A stretch of DNA of 64,000 nt from Crocodylus rhombifer (Eukaryota > Chordata > Crocodylia > Crocodylidae). The stretch lies in the NCBI GenBank assembly GCA_038503035.1, contig JAVSML010001011.1, positions 168,109 to 232,108 on the forward strand. The letters run 5' to 3'. The position numbers and the translations under genes were made by a program. Below the pieces are notes generated by a model. It did no database searches and was not told the origin of the DNA. It worked only from the letters and a program-made list of their open reading frames with translations. Positions 53,762 to 64,000 of this stretch are shown here, in pieces (within the stretch, counting starts at the first letter, position 1; each line of letters begins with the position of its first letter).

Positions 53762-56700
53762 GTGAGGGCCGGGCCGGGCCGGGGCGGGTGGCGCGAGGCC
53801 GGGCGGGTGGCGGCGGCGCTGACTCCCGCGGGCCCGGGCGCTGCTGTGTTGCAGGTGTACCGGCACGGCGACCGCTCCCCGGTGAAGGCCTATCCCCGCG
53901 ACCCGCACCGCGAGGCCGCCTGGCCGCAGGGCTTCGGGCAGCTCACCCAGGTGCCTGCTGGGGGGCGGGCACGGGGCCGGGAGGACTGCGGCAGGGAGGC
54001 GGGGGCGATTGGGGGGCAGGGAGGTTGGGAGATTGGGGGCAGGGGGCTTGGGCCGGGGCAGCCCGGGCTCCCTGATGACTCACTCTGGGCCTGCTGGCAG
54101 ATGGGGATGCAGCAGCAGTGGGAGCTGGGCCAGGCCCTGCGGAGCCGCTACCATGGGTTCCTGAATGCCTCATACCAACGCCAGGAGGTCAGTGTCAAAC
54201 AAAGCATCTGCTGGAATAGATTTTATTTCCCTTTCCTACAGAGCTACCAGAGACAGTTTAACCAAGTTAGCCTATGCATTGGTCCTTCCAATCCTTTTCC
54301 TTAAGGAGAATTGGGATGTCAGAGAAGGACTTAATTGGGAAGTCCCGGGTGTCAAGCTCCAAAGGGAGTGAACTCGGAAGGGAGAAAAAGAGAAACTGTA
54401 ATATAGCTTGTAGCTGGAGAAACTGTTCTTTGTTCTCTGTCCCCAGCCCACCTGCCATGCCTGTGCAGTAGAGTGCCTATTCATGCAAGACCTTCCAGTA
54501 GCTGGATCTGTCATCTGTAGAACATCTGACCTACGCAAATGTTGTTAGCACATGTCAGAAACCTAAGTTGCCCATTGAAGTAAAGTCCTTGGGATATAAT
54601 GGATCTTGTCAAGCTGGGTTACATCAAGAAAGTAGAATATGCCTGTTCTCTGATTTGTTTCCACTGTCAATTTCTGAATTGAGCTAGGGAGATCTACTTG
54701 CCCTTAGCCTTTCATGCCTCATTGCAAACATCCCAGCTTAAAGGGCCAACAGGACTGAGGAGGAAAAAATATAATGAGCTTAAAACTCTTTGTCTTACAG
54801 ATACTAGGATAAATTCAGCCAAGGGTTAATTAGAAGCAATACCACTGTAAGAGGGTTAAAAATGCTGTGGAATGGGCCCAGGAGTCAAAGTTGGAAGATA
54901 ATATTTGGTACTGTTTCCCAAAGTCCTGAACCCTGATATTAAAAAAGACAATTTAAAATCATGGTTGATCATTCCATGGAGCAGCCTGCCCAGGAAACCA
55001 ACTTAAGATAGTGCTTCTTGGAAAAGTAGCATGCAATTGCTGTCATTACTAACCAAACCTCTCTCTTTATTTGCATCCATGCTCCAAACCAGTTACTTGC
55101 TTTTTCCTTTTCCTTCTCTATAAGTTTAATATTACCAACAGAGGAGTTTTCACCCAATTTGGAAACAGCTGTTGTGAAGTGTCATTATTCTAATATGGGG
55201 CCTTGTAAAAACTATGTACCATGGCAGCATAAAAATACATATTCCAACCCTCTTTTCCAGACTGTATGGTCCCTTCGTAAATCTCTCTCCTCTAAAACTT
55301 TTCTGTTTGCTTCCTGGTTAATGCAAAGAACAACCTTCTCCAAACTTTAGTTCTCTTCTCTGCCTCGCCTTCTCTTTTAGGAAGCACCATCTCTGGATTG
55401 CTGTCATGTGAGCACTGGTCATCTGACATAGCTACAGGCCAGATCCCTGTAAAAGGGTACTGAAACAGACATGTTTGTTTAAGGATTTAGTGGTTTGTTA
55501 CATTGCTCTAGTCTGCTAATTCCTGCTGCTCCTTCAGGGTTCACCTAGGCATTCCTTCATCTTTCCTAATGGAGAAGGGTTTTGCTGTAGCTTTGCTGAG
55601 TCATGGCACAGTTCACCTAAAGTGGATAGAAATAGTCAGTCTAAAAACTGAATAAATCTTGCTAAAAAGTAACAGTTTGCCAGATACAGTTTGATGCTCT
55701 ATGAAGTAAAGCAACAATGTTTTCCCTTTCACAGCACAGTTGCTCTGCAACTGCCCATTTTCAGTCACCATCACCAAAGCTCCTGACCTTTGGCTTCACC
55801 CCTGACTCCTCTTGCTTTATCTATTTCTTCTCTAATGCCCTGACTACCTGATGTCATACCTGATCTCAGCCCTCTCTCTGGGCCAGGCCTATCTGTCCCT
55901 CAGACCTGCTCCATGCACTTCTTCCCCCACTCCTACCCCAGTGTCTCTGGTAGGCAGTGGTAAGGTACTAAACTCTCAAAACCTTAATTCTTCTTGAAAC
56001 TGCATTTGCCCTTCTCTCCTATGAGGGCCAAGCTTCCCCTTCCAAGCTCTGAAGTAATGAATGTTCTATGCTCTTTCCATCCTAGCAGCTGAAAAAGTTT
56101 TGATACAGGAATGTGAAGCTCGTTTGGCCAGATCTAGACCATAGGGCTTCTTGTGAGCTGGATGACCCATAAGCAGTGGTGATGGATTTAGTCCCCACAC
56201 TTGTTAGAGCTACTGTATCAGTGTGGCTCTGGCACCCAAGGGGTAACATCCCTGCTGCTTACCTCCCCTCCCCTCTATCCCCTTCCATCAATCTTTGTCA
56301 CCAAAGGTGTCTGAGCCCCAAACAGAGTGATGGGTAAGGTGGGGGAAGGGAATGGCAGCAGCATTAACCTCTGGGTTCTGGAGTTGTGTAGAGGTGGATC
56401 ATCCAGTCCATCAGAAGCTCTGTGAACCAGATGATGCACCTGCGAGGTTGGATGTTTGACACCCCTGCTTGAATGAATGAAATTTCAGCACCTTTTTCTG
56501 TCTGTACTGTTAAGTGTATCATTACTGCCATGATTGTGCTGAGGCACAAATTCTTGCACAAATTTCTCAGTGAATCAGTTTCAGAGCTAAACTGAGCCAA
56601 GGAATCCACCCTCCAGTCCTGTGCTGTAAATGCTACATTTACTTTGTGTACTTGTCACCAAATACATTTCTGCTTCTTCTGCCTGCTTGCTTCTAACTCC

Positions 56701-59700
56701 TACTTCTCACCTGAGTTCCTCCTTCCCTCCCATCTGTCTCTCATCTCCATGCTGTGTCCCACACTGTCCTGTATTACACACCAAATTCCTTCTCCCCTAC
56801 CCTGGGAAGTGTTCCATCTGTAATGGCCTTGGCACGCTTGCATGCATTTTTTTTTTCTTTTTCTTTTTTTGCTCTGCATTCCCTTTTCCATGGTATAGTA
56901 TTGATATGAGCAAAATGTATCGTCTCTACCCTGGTAGATCTTCATTCGTAGCACAGATTATGACCGGACCCTGATGAGCGCAGAAGCCAACCTGGCGGGC
57001 CTCTACCCCCCAGAAGGACTGCAAGTGTTCAACCCGAACATTTCCTGGCAGCCAATCCCTGTACACACAGTGCCTGACTCTGGGGAAAGGGTGAGTCATG
57101 TCAAGGGAAAATACTGTCAGCACAGACACTAGGTTCTCCTCCATCCAAGAGCCTTTCTCTTCAGCGTTCATGTTCACTCAGTCCAGAGCTTCCCTCCCAT
57201 CACTCCCTGACCTGCCTTTCCTGCTCCTGGGCCAAGGAAGAATTCAGGGTCTCTGCTCATTCAGCACATTAAATACAGCATCTCAGTGGAAAGGAGATGC
57301 CTTCTCCTGGCAGACATAGAGGGTTGGGGTGTGGTACAGTTGTTAATGTCTGTTAGGAGGATTCTGTACTCAAATGTTCCAACCACCAAGCTCTTCTTTC
57401 TTTTTCTTTTCTATTTTTTTCTTTTGGCTCTGTCCAGCTGCTGAAGTTCCCATTGTCCCCCTGCCCACGGTATGAGCAGCTGCAGAATGAAACCCGGCAG
57501 TCAGCAAAGTACATGAATAAAACCAGGCAGAATTTGGTAAGTGAGAGTCCTGTGTAAGACAAAGGTTTCCAGAAACCTGTGGCAGGGAAGAAGCCAGCTT
57601 TACATAACCAGAGACAAGAGGGAGGGGTAGGAAAGTTCTGCTTTGCAGATTAGAGTGTGCACTGTGTGGTGGGCGAGAGGAAGGTCCCAGTCTCTTCTCT
57701 CTCCTTGCAGCGGTTCCTGAAGATGGTGGCAAATGAGACAGGAATCCAGGATGTAACCCTCGAGTCTGTCTGGAGTGTATATGACACACTTTTTTGTGAG
57801 GTGAGTTCATCTGAGCACCACCCCGCAGAGGGAGGGACCCAATATCTTTGGCTAAATTGAATGTGATTAGGGATTCACTAGACTGGAAAAACTGGATTTG
57901 GTGGGAAACAAATTTGTATTGTACAGAAATCTTCTCTTTCTCCCCTCATAATTAGATATAATCTGTCGCTTTCTCAATAACCCCTCCATCTCCAGGTGCA
58001 CATCAGAAACACAGCCTCTTGCTGCATGGTTCAGAGGCTGCACTGGGGCCATAAGAAATAAACATCTCTAACAGAAGTTACTGCAGTCCCAAATGGTTAC
58101 TTCTCTGTGGGCAAGCTTGAGTTAAAGTCTAAAATCCATCCTGGCTTTTTCTTTTGGTTCCCTGCTCAAATCATTAAAAGCTCCCATGTAATATTCTTGT
58201 GTCTGCCCCTCTCTCTGCTACTTTGGGCCATTCACTTCCTGTCCTATGCCTGAACTTTCCCACCTGTTAAGGATTAACTCTTCTCCCAGATTGCAGGAGC
58301 TATCAGGTTTAAGTCATCATTGTTTGTAAAATGTTTTGAGACCCTCTCACTCAGGAAGGCCTTAAAAAAGAGTGCACTGTTATCTTTTGAATACAAAAAT
58401 CATGTTAAGATGGGAGTTAAGGTTGAAAGCACATACCAATAATAAAGGGTTAAATACAAAACCAAACAAACATGTTAGCCATGTACTGTATCCCAAAATA
58501 AACATTTTAAACCCACAAGATTTAGAGTTAGTATTAAAATGAAAAGAAAGACAAATTTGTAAAGCTGAGGCAATGTACATTTAAAACAGCAAATAACTTT
58601 AACACTCTATTGCCTGGAGACACACTACAAAGCTAAAGTACAAATAAAATTTCTGCATTCTGTGTGTATTTTCTCTGAGATGAGATTTAAACTGATTTTT
58701 AAAATATGTATTAGATGTTTTGTACTTTCTACCTTTATGGTATGATTACAGAGTAGAATTTAGGGTATCTTGGCCATCTTTATCAAAGGCAACCTGTGGT
58801 CTCAATACTGATGGCAGCCATTTTGAAAGAGGCAGTGGTGGCAGCAGAGGGGAGCCTGGATGTAGGCTCCAAAACCACGTGCGCAACTAAAACATGAACG
58901 ATTAACACATTAATCATGTGCATTAACCACAATTGACAGCCCTATTAAAAACTGGTGCAAGCACCTGTACAGAAACTGTGTTTAGTTTAATCTTGTAAAC
59001 AACAAGCAAACAAACTAGATTAGATTAAACTGAGATCACATTTTGCCTAAATTTAAGTCTGTATATACCTGAGAGTCTCAACCAGGATGTTGCAGCACCC
59101 TGAGGTGCTGTGAGATCTTTTTAAGAATGTTAAGTGTGCAAACACACACAAATGATTCACAAGATAAACTCCGATTTCCAATGTGAATCCATAGTGTCCA
59201 AAACATTCTGACTTGTGGTCTTTCTGAGCTTTCTGTAACAGAATTGCTCTTTTTTTACAGTAAAAAAAAAACAGTGACAGCTTAGAGCGAGCATTTTTTG
59301 AGGCATGTATCAGGTGTAAAAACACTAGGAACCATTGCTTTGCAGTGTTTGAAATAAATCCATTTAAAGACGCACTTTCTTATTTCAACTGCAAGTTTGA
59401 GTACTGATAACGATGGAGAGCTCTGATCCTGGGAAGGAGATCCTCCTGCTTCACACAGCAGAATTGTTTTGTTTGTTTTGAGTGCAAAATTCAGCTTCCC
59501 TAACTCAGGAATCATGACTAGCACCTCCACAACATAGATAGGATCCTTGTTTGATCACTACAGTTTGGTCAAAACCTTCAGGGTTTGCCTACGCATAAAC
59601 AAACACAAAGCAGAACAGCTCCAGGTTTTGGCAAGACCCAGACCATCAAATTACCCGAGTATCTAAATACTACAAAATAACATGTTTCTAAGGAGTCTGC

Positions 59701-62700
59701 GCTAAACCTCCCTTTGTCAGCTCATCAATTAATTTAACTGAATAGTCTGAGTTTCACCATTATTTATTAACAGCGAAGGTTTGCCCCTTCTAGACTCAAA
59801 GATTCCCTCTGGATTGTTTGTTGCATTCTTAAGCCTCTGGTTTCTGTCATCTTGTTTGTCCTTTTGGGCAAAGCACATAGTAGTGTAGTAGTAGCTTTTG
59901 CCATTCCTTGATTGTTTCAGACCTCCTTATTGGCATGAGTCCTGCTGTCATGAAGGAATGTTGATGAAACTATAGTTACTAACAAATAAATTCCAATGGC
60001 AGAAACACTAGTGGCTTGGAGCTCTGTTCTTCTGCAAAAGTCCTCCTTGTTAACAACCTGCTTAAACTTTCTTTGGATGTAAAGGATCTAGAATTCAAAG
60101 AGCATCTCCTTGGCAAATAAAGAAATGGGGGCACCCTGAAGGAAAGCTCCTCCCTACATTGGTACAACAGGACTGTACTGGAGACTAGGTATTTTCCTTA
60201 GTTACTTAGAGCTCCACTTCTTTCTAACTCTCACAAGCAACACTATAAGGGAAAGACTTTGCTGAGTAATACTGTCTTTTTTCAGAGCTGAGGCAGGAGA
60301 TTCCCCTGCCCCTCCCCCCACCACTAGCTCAAACCAACAAAAAGCTCCAAAACCAGAATTTCCTGACTGCTTAGTAAATGAATGCAGAAGCAAATTTACT
60401 TCCCAGGCTGCTGACAGGTACCTGATCTAAGCAGTGGTGAATAGATCCAAAAGTACTCCGCATAGTTTCTCTTGCATTATATTGGCACATGCTCTAGAAA
60501 TGTGACACAGGAGAGTTGTTGACCTATTTACCTTCTGCTGCAGTTCCTCCATCTATCCAAGTATGCTGGCTGTGTACAAAGCAGACTCTTTCTGTGTCTC
60601 CCTGCTCCCCATGTTCTTACCATGGAAGTTATTAGGCCCCTCTCCTGGATGCAGTGACTGCCACTAAGCACTAGCACTCTGCTAGTGGCCCTGATCTTCC
60701 CTGCCTGTAGTAGCTTTGTCTGATTCTTTCATGTTCTTGTACTTTGTATTTTTATTTCTGGCTCTGTGTAGTCTTGAGAAGTCAGAATCAGCCCCACATA
60801 AAATAGATGTCTCTTGGGCTCACTCTATACACCAGCTGTGTTTATACAGAAACACAGTCCCTGGTTTTTAGTATCACTATTAGTCCCTATGCTTCTCCAA
60901 AAACAGTGACCATTCCCATTACTATCCCATTACTCTCTAGCAAGCACATAAGATGACGCTACCACCATGGGTGACATCAGAGGTTATGGTTCAGCTGAAA
61001 CAACTAAAAGACTTTGGCTTTGAATACCTGTTTGGGATCCAGGATCGAGTGGAGAAAGCTCGTCTGCAAGGCGGTGAGTGGATAAGATGGGAAGGAGGTG
61101 GGGCAGGGTAGGACTCTCCTGCTGCCCAATCTAGCTTTAGGGTCTGATCAGCCATTCTTGTTCCTCAGGGGTGCTGCTGGCTCAGATTAGGAAAAACTTG
61201 ACTTTAGCAACAAATACCTCTGCACCTCGGCACCTGAAACTGCTTGCCTACTCAGCGGTAAGTCAGAATGTGGGAGCTGCCCTTGTCCATTCTTCCCATC
61301 TGCTGTAGGTTTGAGCCTTGATTGTGGTGTTGAACCTTCCTGTCTTTCCATGTAGTCTCTGTCTACCATATCCAAGAGACATAGCTCTGCCTGTTGCTGG
61401 GTCTGCTGTAGACTACTAGAAAGTGGCCCTTCTATATACCTCCCTCAACACAGCTGAGCCACAGACAGAAAGATGGGCTTGGGGGTTACTACTCCCCAGC
61501 CTTGGTAGTTGGGTGGGGGCTTTTCCAGTGTGGTATCTCAGCAGGTGATGGATTCAGACACTTATCTCCCTCCTGCCACCTGATGAGCTGGAATGTCCAG
61601 CGTCTCTTCCAGAGTTGCAATCAAAGTGGTCCCTAAAGGCTGACCCCGGGGGAGTAGGGTAGGCTGATATGTACAGCTGCATCTCATTCTTCCTTTTTCC
61701 TGGTACAGTCTTCTGTACCAGAGTCACCTGATTAGCATCATTGCTCCTCTCCCCTTTCTCTGAGTCATCAGAGCATGGGAATGCACAGGCTTTCCCTTCT
61801 CTGATATGGTTCTGAGTTAGGTCCCCCATGCTCAGCACAGCCTGTGGTCCCTTTTGAGGCTCCCCCTTTATGGATGTCATCCCAGGTGTCCTTTCCTATT
61901 TGTGAGGGATGATTCATGTGTTCTGTTTCTTCCTCAGCATGACACCACACTCGTGGCACTGCAGATGGCTCTGGATGTCTACAACAGGGTTCAAGCACCA
62001 TATGCCTCATGTCATATATTTGAGCTGTACGAGGAGGAGGATGGGTGAGGGCTACCAAAAGGGCATCAGCTTCATCCCAAAGGTTAAACATGTAGGCTAG
62101 ACTCCAACTTCATGGTGGCACCCGCTGCCTTGCCCCCAAATAGGGAAGAGAAAAAGAGATGGGAAATACCAGTACACAGTACACCCACCCAGCTCTTTGC
62201 TGCCACTTTTATTTCGGATGGTGGCACTTCTCTGATAAACTGGAGCTGATCAGTTGTCCCACATGGCTGATCAGAGAAATGGTGCCTTTTAAAATAAAAG
62301 CCACAGCAAACAGCTGGAGTGGCTTAGCAGTCCTGTGTAGCTATTTGCTACAGCTGTGTATACCCTCAGTTACTTCACAAACCTTCACCTTTGTAGGGGG
62401 GTTAGGAACCCAACCCTGCCAAGTATCTGGGTACAACTTTACCAGAACAGTGAGTAAAAAGTAGTTACCTTTATAGAGTGCAAAACAGATGATGGAAAGA
62501 GGTGGGCACTTGATGGTCATGGCAGGGATAGTTCCAGCCAAGGGAAGGTACCACTTGTATATCTGTTCTGTTCACAGCAACTTTTCTGTAGAGATGTTTT
62601 TCCGGAATGAAAGTGGGAAGGAGCCTTTCCCTCTGATGCTGCCTGGCTGTCCACAGCGCTGCCCCCTGGGGGATTTTCTGCGACTCACAGACCCAGTCAT

Positions 62701-62972
62701 TCCCCAAGACTGGGAGCAGGAATGCCAGATAGCAAGCAATGTTCAGGACACAAGTGAGTGCTGTATGGTCTGTGGAATAGTAGAAAAATGAGAGCTTGTG
62801 TGCTGCTGTGCTGACTTCTTGCTTTCTCCTTGCAGAACTGATTGTGGCTCTAGCTGTCTGTGGATCCATCCTCTTCCTCCTGATCATCCTCTTGTTGACT
62901 GTCCTCTTCCGCATGCAGTCACAGCCTCCTGGCTACCGGCATGTTTCCAATGAGGGAGAAGAGCAGGCATGA
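53639..62972 (+). CDS. ACP2: Lysosomal acid phosphatase 2, full coding region in 11 exons
   Basis: Histidine acid phosphatase that hydrolyses phosphomonoesters in the lysosome. Coding exons: 53639-53761, 53855-53950, 54101-54187, 56938-57090, 57438-57536, 57711-57800, 60941-61073, 61169-61257, 61938-62044, 62578-62753, 62836-62972. The 1290 nt give 429 residues (human about 423), with all junctions GT-AG and in phase. Signal peptide 1-33, RHGDRSP (44-50) with nucleophile His45, proton-donor HD (291-292), several N-glycosylation sites (NAS, NIS, NET, NKT, NLT, NFS, NES), one transmembrane helix (386-409) and a 20-residue cytosolic tail with PPGYRHV (Tyr418), the known lysosomal sorting signal. 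No inactivating change seen. The start ATG has strong context in a CpG island. Confidence 0.97.
53855..53950 (+). CDS. ACP2: ACP2 exon 2: catalytic RHGDRSP
   Basis: Acceptor GTTGCAG, donor CCCAG|GTGCCT. Encodes [32 protein letters not shown] in two parts, with the phosphate-binding signature. Intron 1 is only 93 bp and lies within the CpG island. Confidence 0.97.
54101..54187 (+). CDS. ACP2: ACP2 exon 3
   Basis: Acceptor TGGCAG, donor CAGGAG|GTCAGT. Encodes [20 protein letters not shown] and LNASYQRQE with an N-glycosylation site. Confidence 0.95.
54188..56937 (+). other. ACP2: ACP2 intron 3
   Basis: A 2.75-kb intron holding a hAT-like element (56106-56467). Otherwise no recognised features. 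Confidence 0.8.
56106..56467. mobile_element. hAT-like element in ACP2 intron 3
   Basis: The left end CAGGAATGTGAAGCTCGTTT and the reverse complement of the right end CAGGGGTGTCAAACATCCAA fit the hAT terminus CAGGGGTGTCAAACTCATTT. The target duplication is not clear. The inside resembles the element at 11284-11739 (blocks around GGCCAGATC / CAGATGATGC). Confidence 0.55.
56938..57090 (+). CDS. ACP2: ACP2 exon 4
   Basis: Acceptor CTGGTAG, donor GAAAGG|GTGAGT. Encodes [20 protein letters not shown] then [31 protein letters not shown]. RSTDxDRT is the conserved substrate-pocket Arg region. Confidence 0.97.
57438..57536 (+). CDS. ACP2: ACP2 exon 5
   Basis: Acceptor TGTCCAG, donor ATTTG|GTAAGT. 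Encodes [20 protein letters not shown] then [13 protein letters not shown], with two N-glycosylation sites. Confidence 0.96.
57711..57800 (+). CDS. ACP2: ACP2 exon 6
   Basis: Acceptor CCTTGCAG, donor TGTGAG|GTGAGT. Encodes [20 protein letters not shown] and [10 protein letters not shown]. Confidence 0.97.
57801..60940 (+). other. ACP2: ACP2 intron 6
   Basis: A 3.1-kb intron, the largest of the gene, containing a hAT-Charlie-like remnant (59066-59340). No exon-like sequence was found. Confidence 0.8.
59066..59340. mobile_element. hAT-Charlie-like remnant in ACP2 intron 6
   Basis: GAGTCTCAACCAGGATGTTG matches the Charlie-type end. The following text (GCACCCTGAGGTGCTGTGAG, ATGATTCACAAGATAAACTC, ATTCTGACTTGTGGTCTTTC) matches the right half of the element at 46744-47388 in reverse orientation. 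The GC-rich core is absent. Confidence 0.65.
60941..61073 (+). CDS. ACP2: ACP2 exon 7
   Basis: Acceptor CTCTCTAG, donor AGGCG|GTGAGT. Encodes [20 protein letters not shown], then [20 protein letters not shown] with a split Gly codon. Confidence 0.97.
61169..61257 (+). CDS. ACP2: ACP2 exon 8
   Basis: Acceptor TTCCTCAG, donor CAGCG|GTAAGT. Encodes [30 protein letters not shown], leading into the catalytic HD of exon 9. Confidence 0.97.
61938..62044 (+). CDS. ACP2: ACP2 exon 9: catalytic HD
   Basis: Acceptor TTCCTCAG, donor GATGG|GTGAGG. Begins [16 protein letters not shown] (catalytic His291-Asp292) and continues [17 protein letters not shown]. Confidence 0.97.
62578..62753 (+). CDS. ACP2: ACP2 exon 10
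   Basis: Acceptor TTCACAG, donor ACACAA|GTGAGT. Encodes [40 protein letters not shown] and [18 protein letters not shown], with the conserved disulfide cysteines. Confidence 0.97.
62836..62972 (+). CDS. ACP2: ACP2 exon 11: transmembrane helix and cytosolic sorting tail
   Basis: Acceptor CTTGCAG. Encodes [24 protein letters not shown] (membrane span) and [20 protein letters not shown], then TGA (62970-62972). The Tyr of PPGYRHV is the sorting signal for transport to lysosomes. The last residues differ from human (ADGEDHA). Confidence 0.97.
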
Positions 62973-63215
62973 CAGTCACTCCAACCTCTCCTCATGCAGC
63001 AGGAGAGAGCAGTGCTGTTCCCAAGGATGAGTGGATGTCCTTCAGTGATTGAGTATTCTTCAGCTCTGACCATTGCTCCCCAGACTGAAGCTGGGCTTTG
63101 ACAAGACTTTGACAGAACCTGGCTGCTCCTAAAACTAAACATGTTTGCAGAAGGTGAAGTGCCACAAGTGGGCTGACTTCAAAGAAATAAAATATCCTCT
63201 CCTGAACGTGGTGTG
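62973..63215 (+). other. ACP2: ACP2 3' UTR with poly(A) signal
   Basis: From the stop codon to about 25 bp beyond AATAAA at 63186-63191. A second weaker signal (ATTAAA) at 63577-63582 could give a longer transcript. Confidence 0.7.
63186..63191 (+). promoter_or_regulatory. ACP2: ACP2 poly(A) signal AATAAA
   Basis: AAGAAATAAAATATCC, 214 bp after the stop codon; the only canonical signal between the stop codon and the window end on this strand. Confidence 0.75.
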
Positions 63216-64000
63216 CTATATGGAATCCCGAATTCCAATTCAGTACCACCACTCAAGGACTCCCCTTCTATCCAGTTTGGCCAGCCAGGGCATTGCGTCT
63301 CAGGAAGACTTTTTCCTTCTAATGATTGTAAACTTTACCACTCACCCAGACTGCAGTAAAGGAGCCGGATCTCTCCAAAAAGCTGTGATCTCCTGCTCAG
63401 CCAGGAACTGCCTTGTTCTTTTGTCAATTTTTGTGTATATTGTAATCAGCCTAGTGGCTCAAGACAATGGAAAGGCTGGGCCTGGGCCAGAGCCCCAGCT
63501 GGTTAGGGACTGAATCCTCACCTGCTCTCTAGGCACTCTGAGCTGCTGGAGATCACAGGCAAATTAGGAATACTTGATTAAATCATTCCTGTCTTTGCTA
63601 CTTGATTGGTGCTAGCATCTGGTCACTGTCCCCCTCCCTTATTCTATATCAAGAGTGAAAAACCAGCCTTAAGTCAGGGCAGGCCTGTAAACCTGACATT
63701 GGGTCCAAAGTTCATTGCCAGGGTAGGCTGGACATGTCCAAACTTGACAAAGGCTTTGCCAGGTGAATTAACCTGTGATGCCCAATTTGTGATCTTTCCA
63801 AGCTGTCACACACCCAGCCCTGTTGTGCAATGTTACACAAAGGAGAAAGTGCCCTGCCTGTTCCCTGGGCCAGGAGCTTTGATTACCTTCATAATGCTGT
63901 CCTGCAGAGCTACAATTGCTTGTGGTTATGAAATTATCAAGCCCTTTTTAAAGCTACAGCCTTTGAGCTGACTGCTCTAGATTCCTCTGGTATGTATAGC
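63216..64000. other. Downstream of ACP2, no recognised features
   Basis: Either an extended ACP2 3' UTR or intergenic sequence. In mammals DDB2 follows ACP2 tail to tail. None of its coding sequence is visible here. Confidence 0.5.

Larger units (their letters stand above)
53210..54080. promoter_or_regulatory. ACP2: CpG island and TATA-less promoter of ACP2
   Basis: Very CpG-rich from about 53210 through exon 2 and into intron 2. It contains GC boxes (53221-53269) and inverted CCAAT boxes (ATTGG at 53344; ATTGA at 53404) within 300 bp of the start codon. No TATA box is seen. This is a typical housekeeping promoter layout. It could also drive transcription in the opposite direction, as the mammalian ACP2-NR1H3 arrangement is divergent. 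Confidence 0.8.

Noticed and set aside
53047..53908. Minus-strand open frames of 188-197 codons at the ACP2 promoter
   Set aside because: Antisense shadows of the GC-rich promoter and exon 1, with Arg/Pro/Ala-rich text and no known domain.
1..64000. CRISPR arrays, operons or prokaryotic mobile systems
   Set aside because: No regularly spaced short repeats with unique spacers. Gene structure is clearly that of a vertebrate nuclear genome.

Overview
This is a vertebrate nuclear window, most likely from a crocodilian. A turtle or another sauropsid cannot be excluded. It holds split genes with GT-AG introns, CpG islands, many CR1 LINEs of several ages, hAT and Tigger-like DNA transposons, a Penelope-like element and two solo LTRs. 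No bacterial or phage-type genes are present. A 10-base run of N marks an assembly gap inside a CA microsatellite.

Two protein-coding genes can be rebuilt exon by exon. NR1H3 (liver X receptor alpha) lies on the minus strand. Eight coding exons run from 21695 down to the stop codon at 3437-3439 and give a 408-residue (or 388-residue) receptor with an intact DNA-binding domain, ligand-binding domain and AF-2 helix. ACP2 (lysosomal acid phosphatase) lies on the plus strand. Eleven coding exons from 53639 to 62972 give a 429-residue type I membrane enzyme with signal peptide, RHGDRSP and HD catalytic motifs, a transmembrane helix and the GY-containing lysosomal sorting tail. The two genes point away from each other, the same head-to-head order as in mammals. 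Here, however, about 32 kb separates their start codons.

Layout: 1-3436 holds DNA-transposon and CR1 pieces and a probable NR1H3 3' UTR. 3437-21818 is the NR1H3 coding part; its introns hold a Penelope-like element with inverted ends (5735-8332), paired hATs (11066-11739), CR1 copies, a GC-rich foldback element (17454-18181) and a decayed RTE-like LINE. 21819-53638 is the inter-start region. It contains a CR1 with an uninterrupted endonuclease-reverse transcriptase frame (22978-25988), long stretches without recognisable genes, two solo LTRs of one family, two Tigger-like elements, a 645-bp hAT with near-perfect 8-bp target duplications, and two CpG islands (about 45.4-45.8 kb and 53.2-54.1 kb). 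The second island is the ACP2 promoter. 53639-63191 is ACP2 with its poly(A) signal, followed by about 0.8 kb of unassigned sequence.

In known biology LXR-alpha is a nuclear oxysterol receptor controlling cholesterol efflux and lipogenesis, and ACP2 is a housekeeping lysosomal phosphatase. Their linkage is ancestral synteny and does not by itself imply a shared pathway. No new gene system was found. The more unusual signals lie in the mobile elements and their termini.
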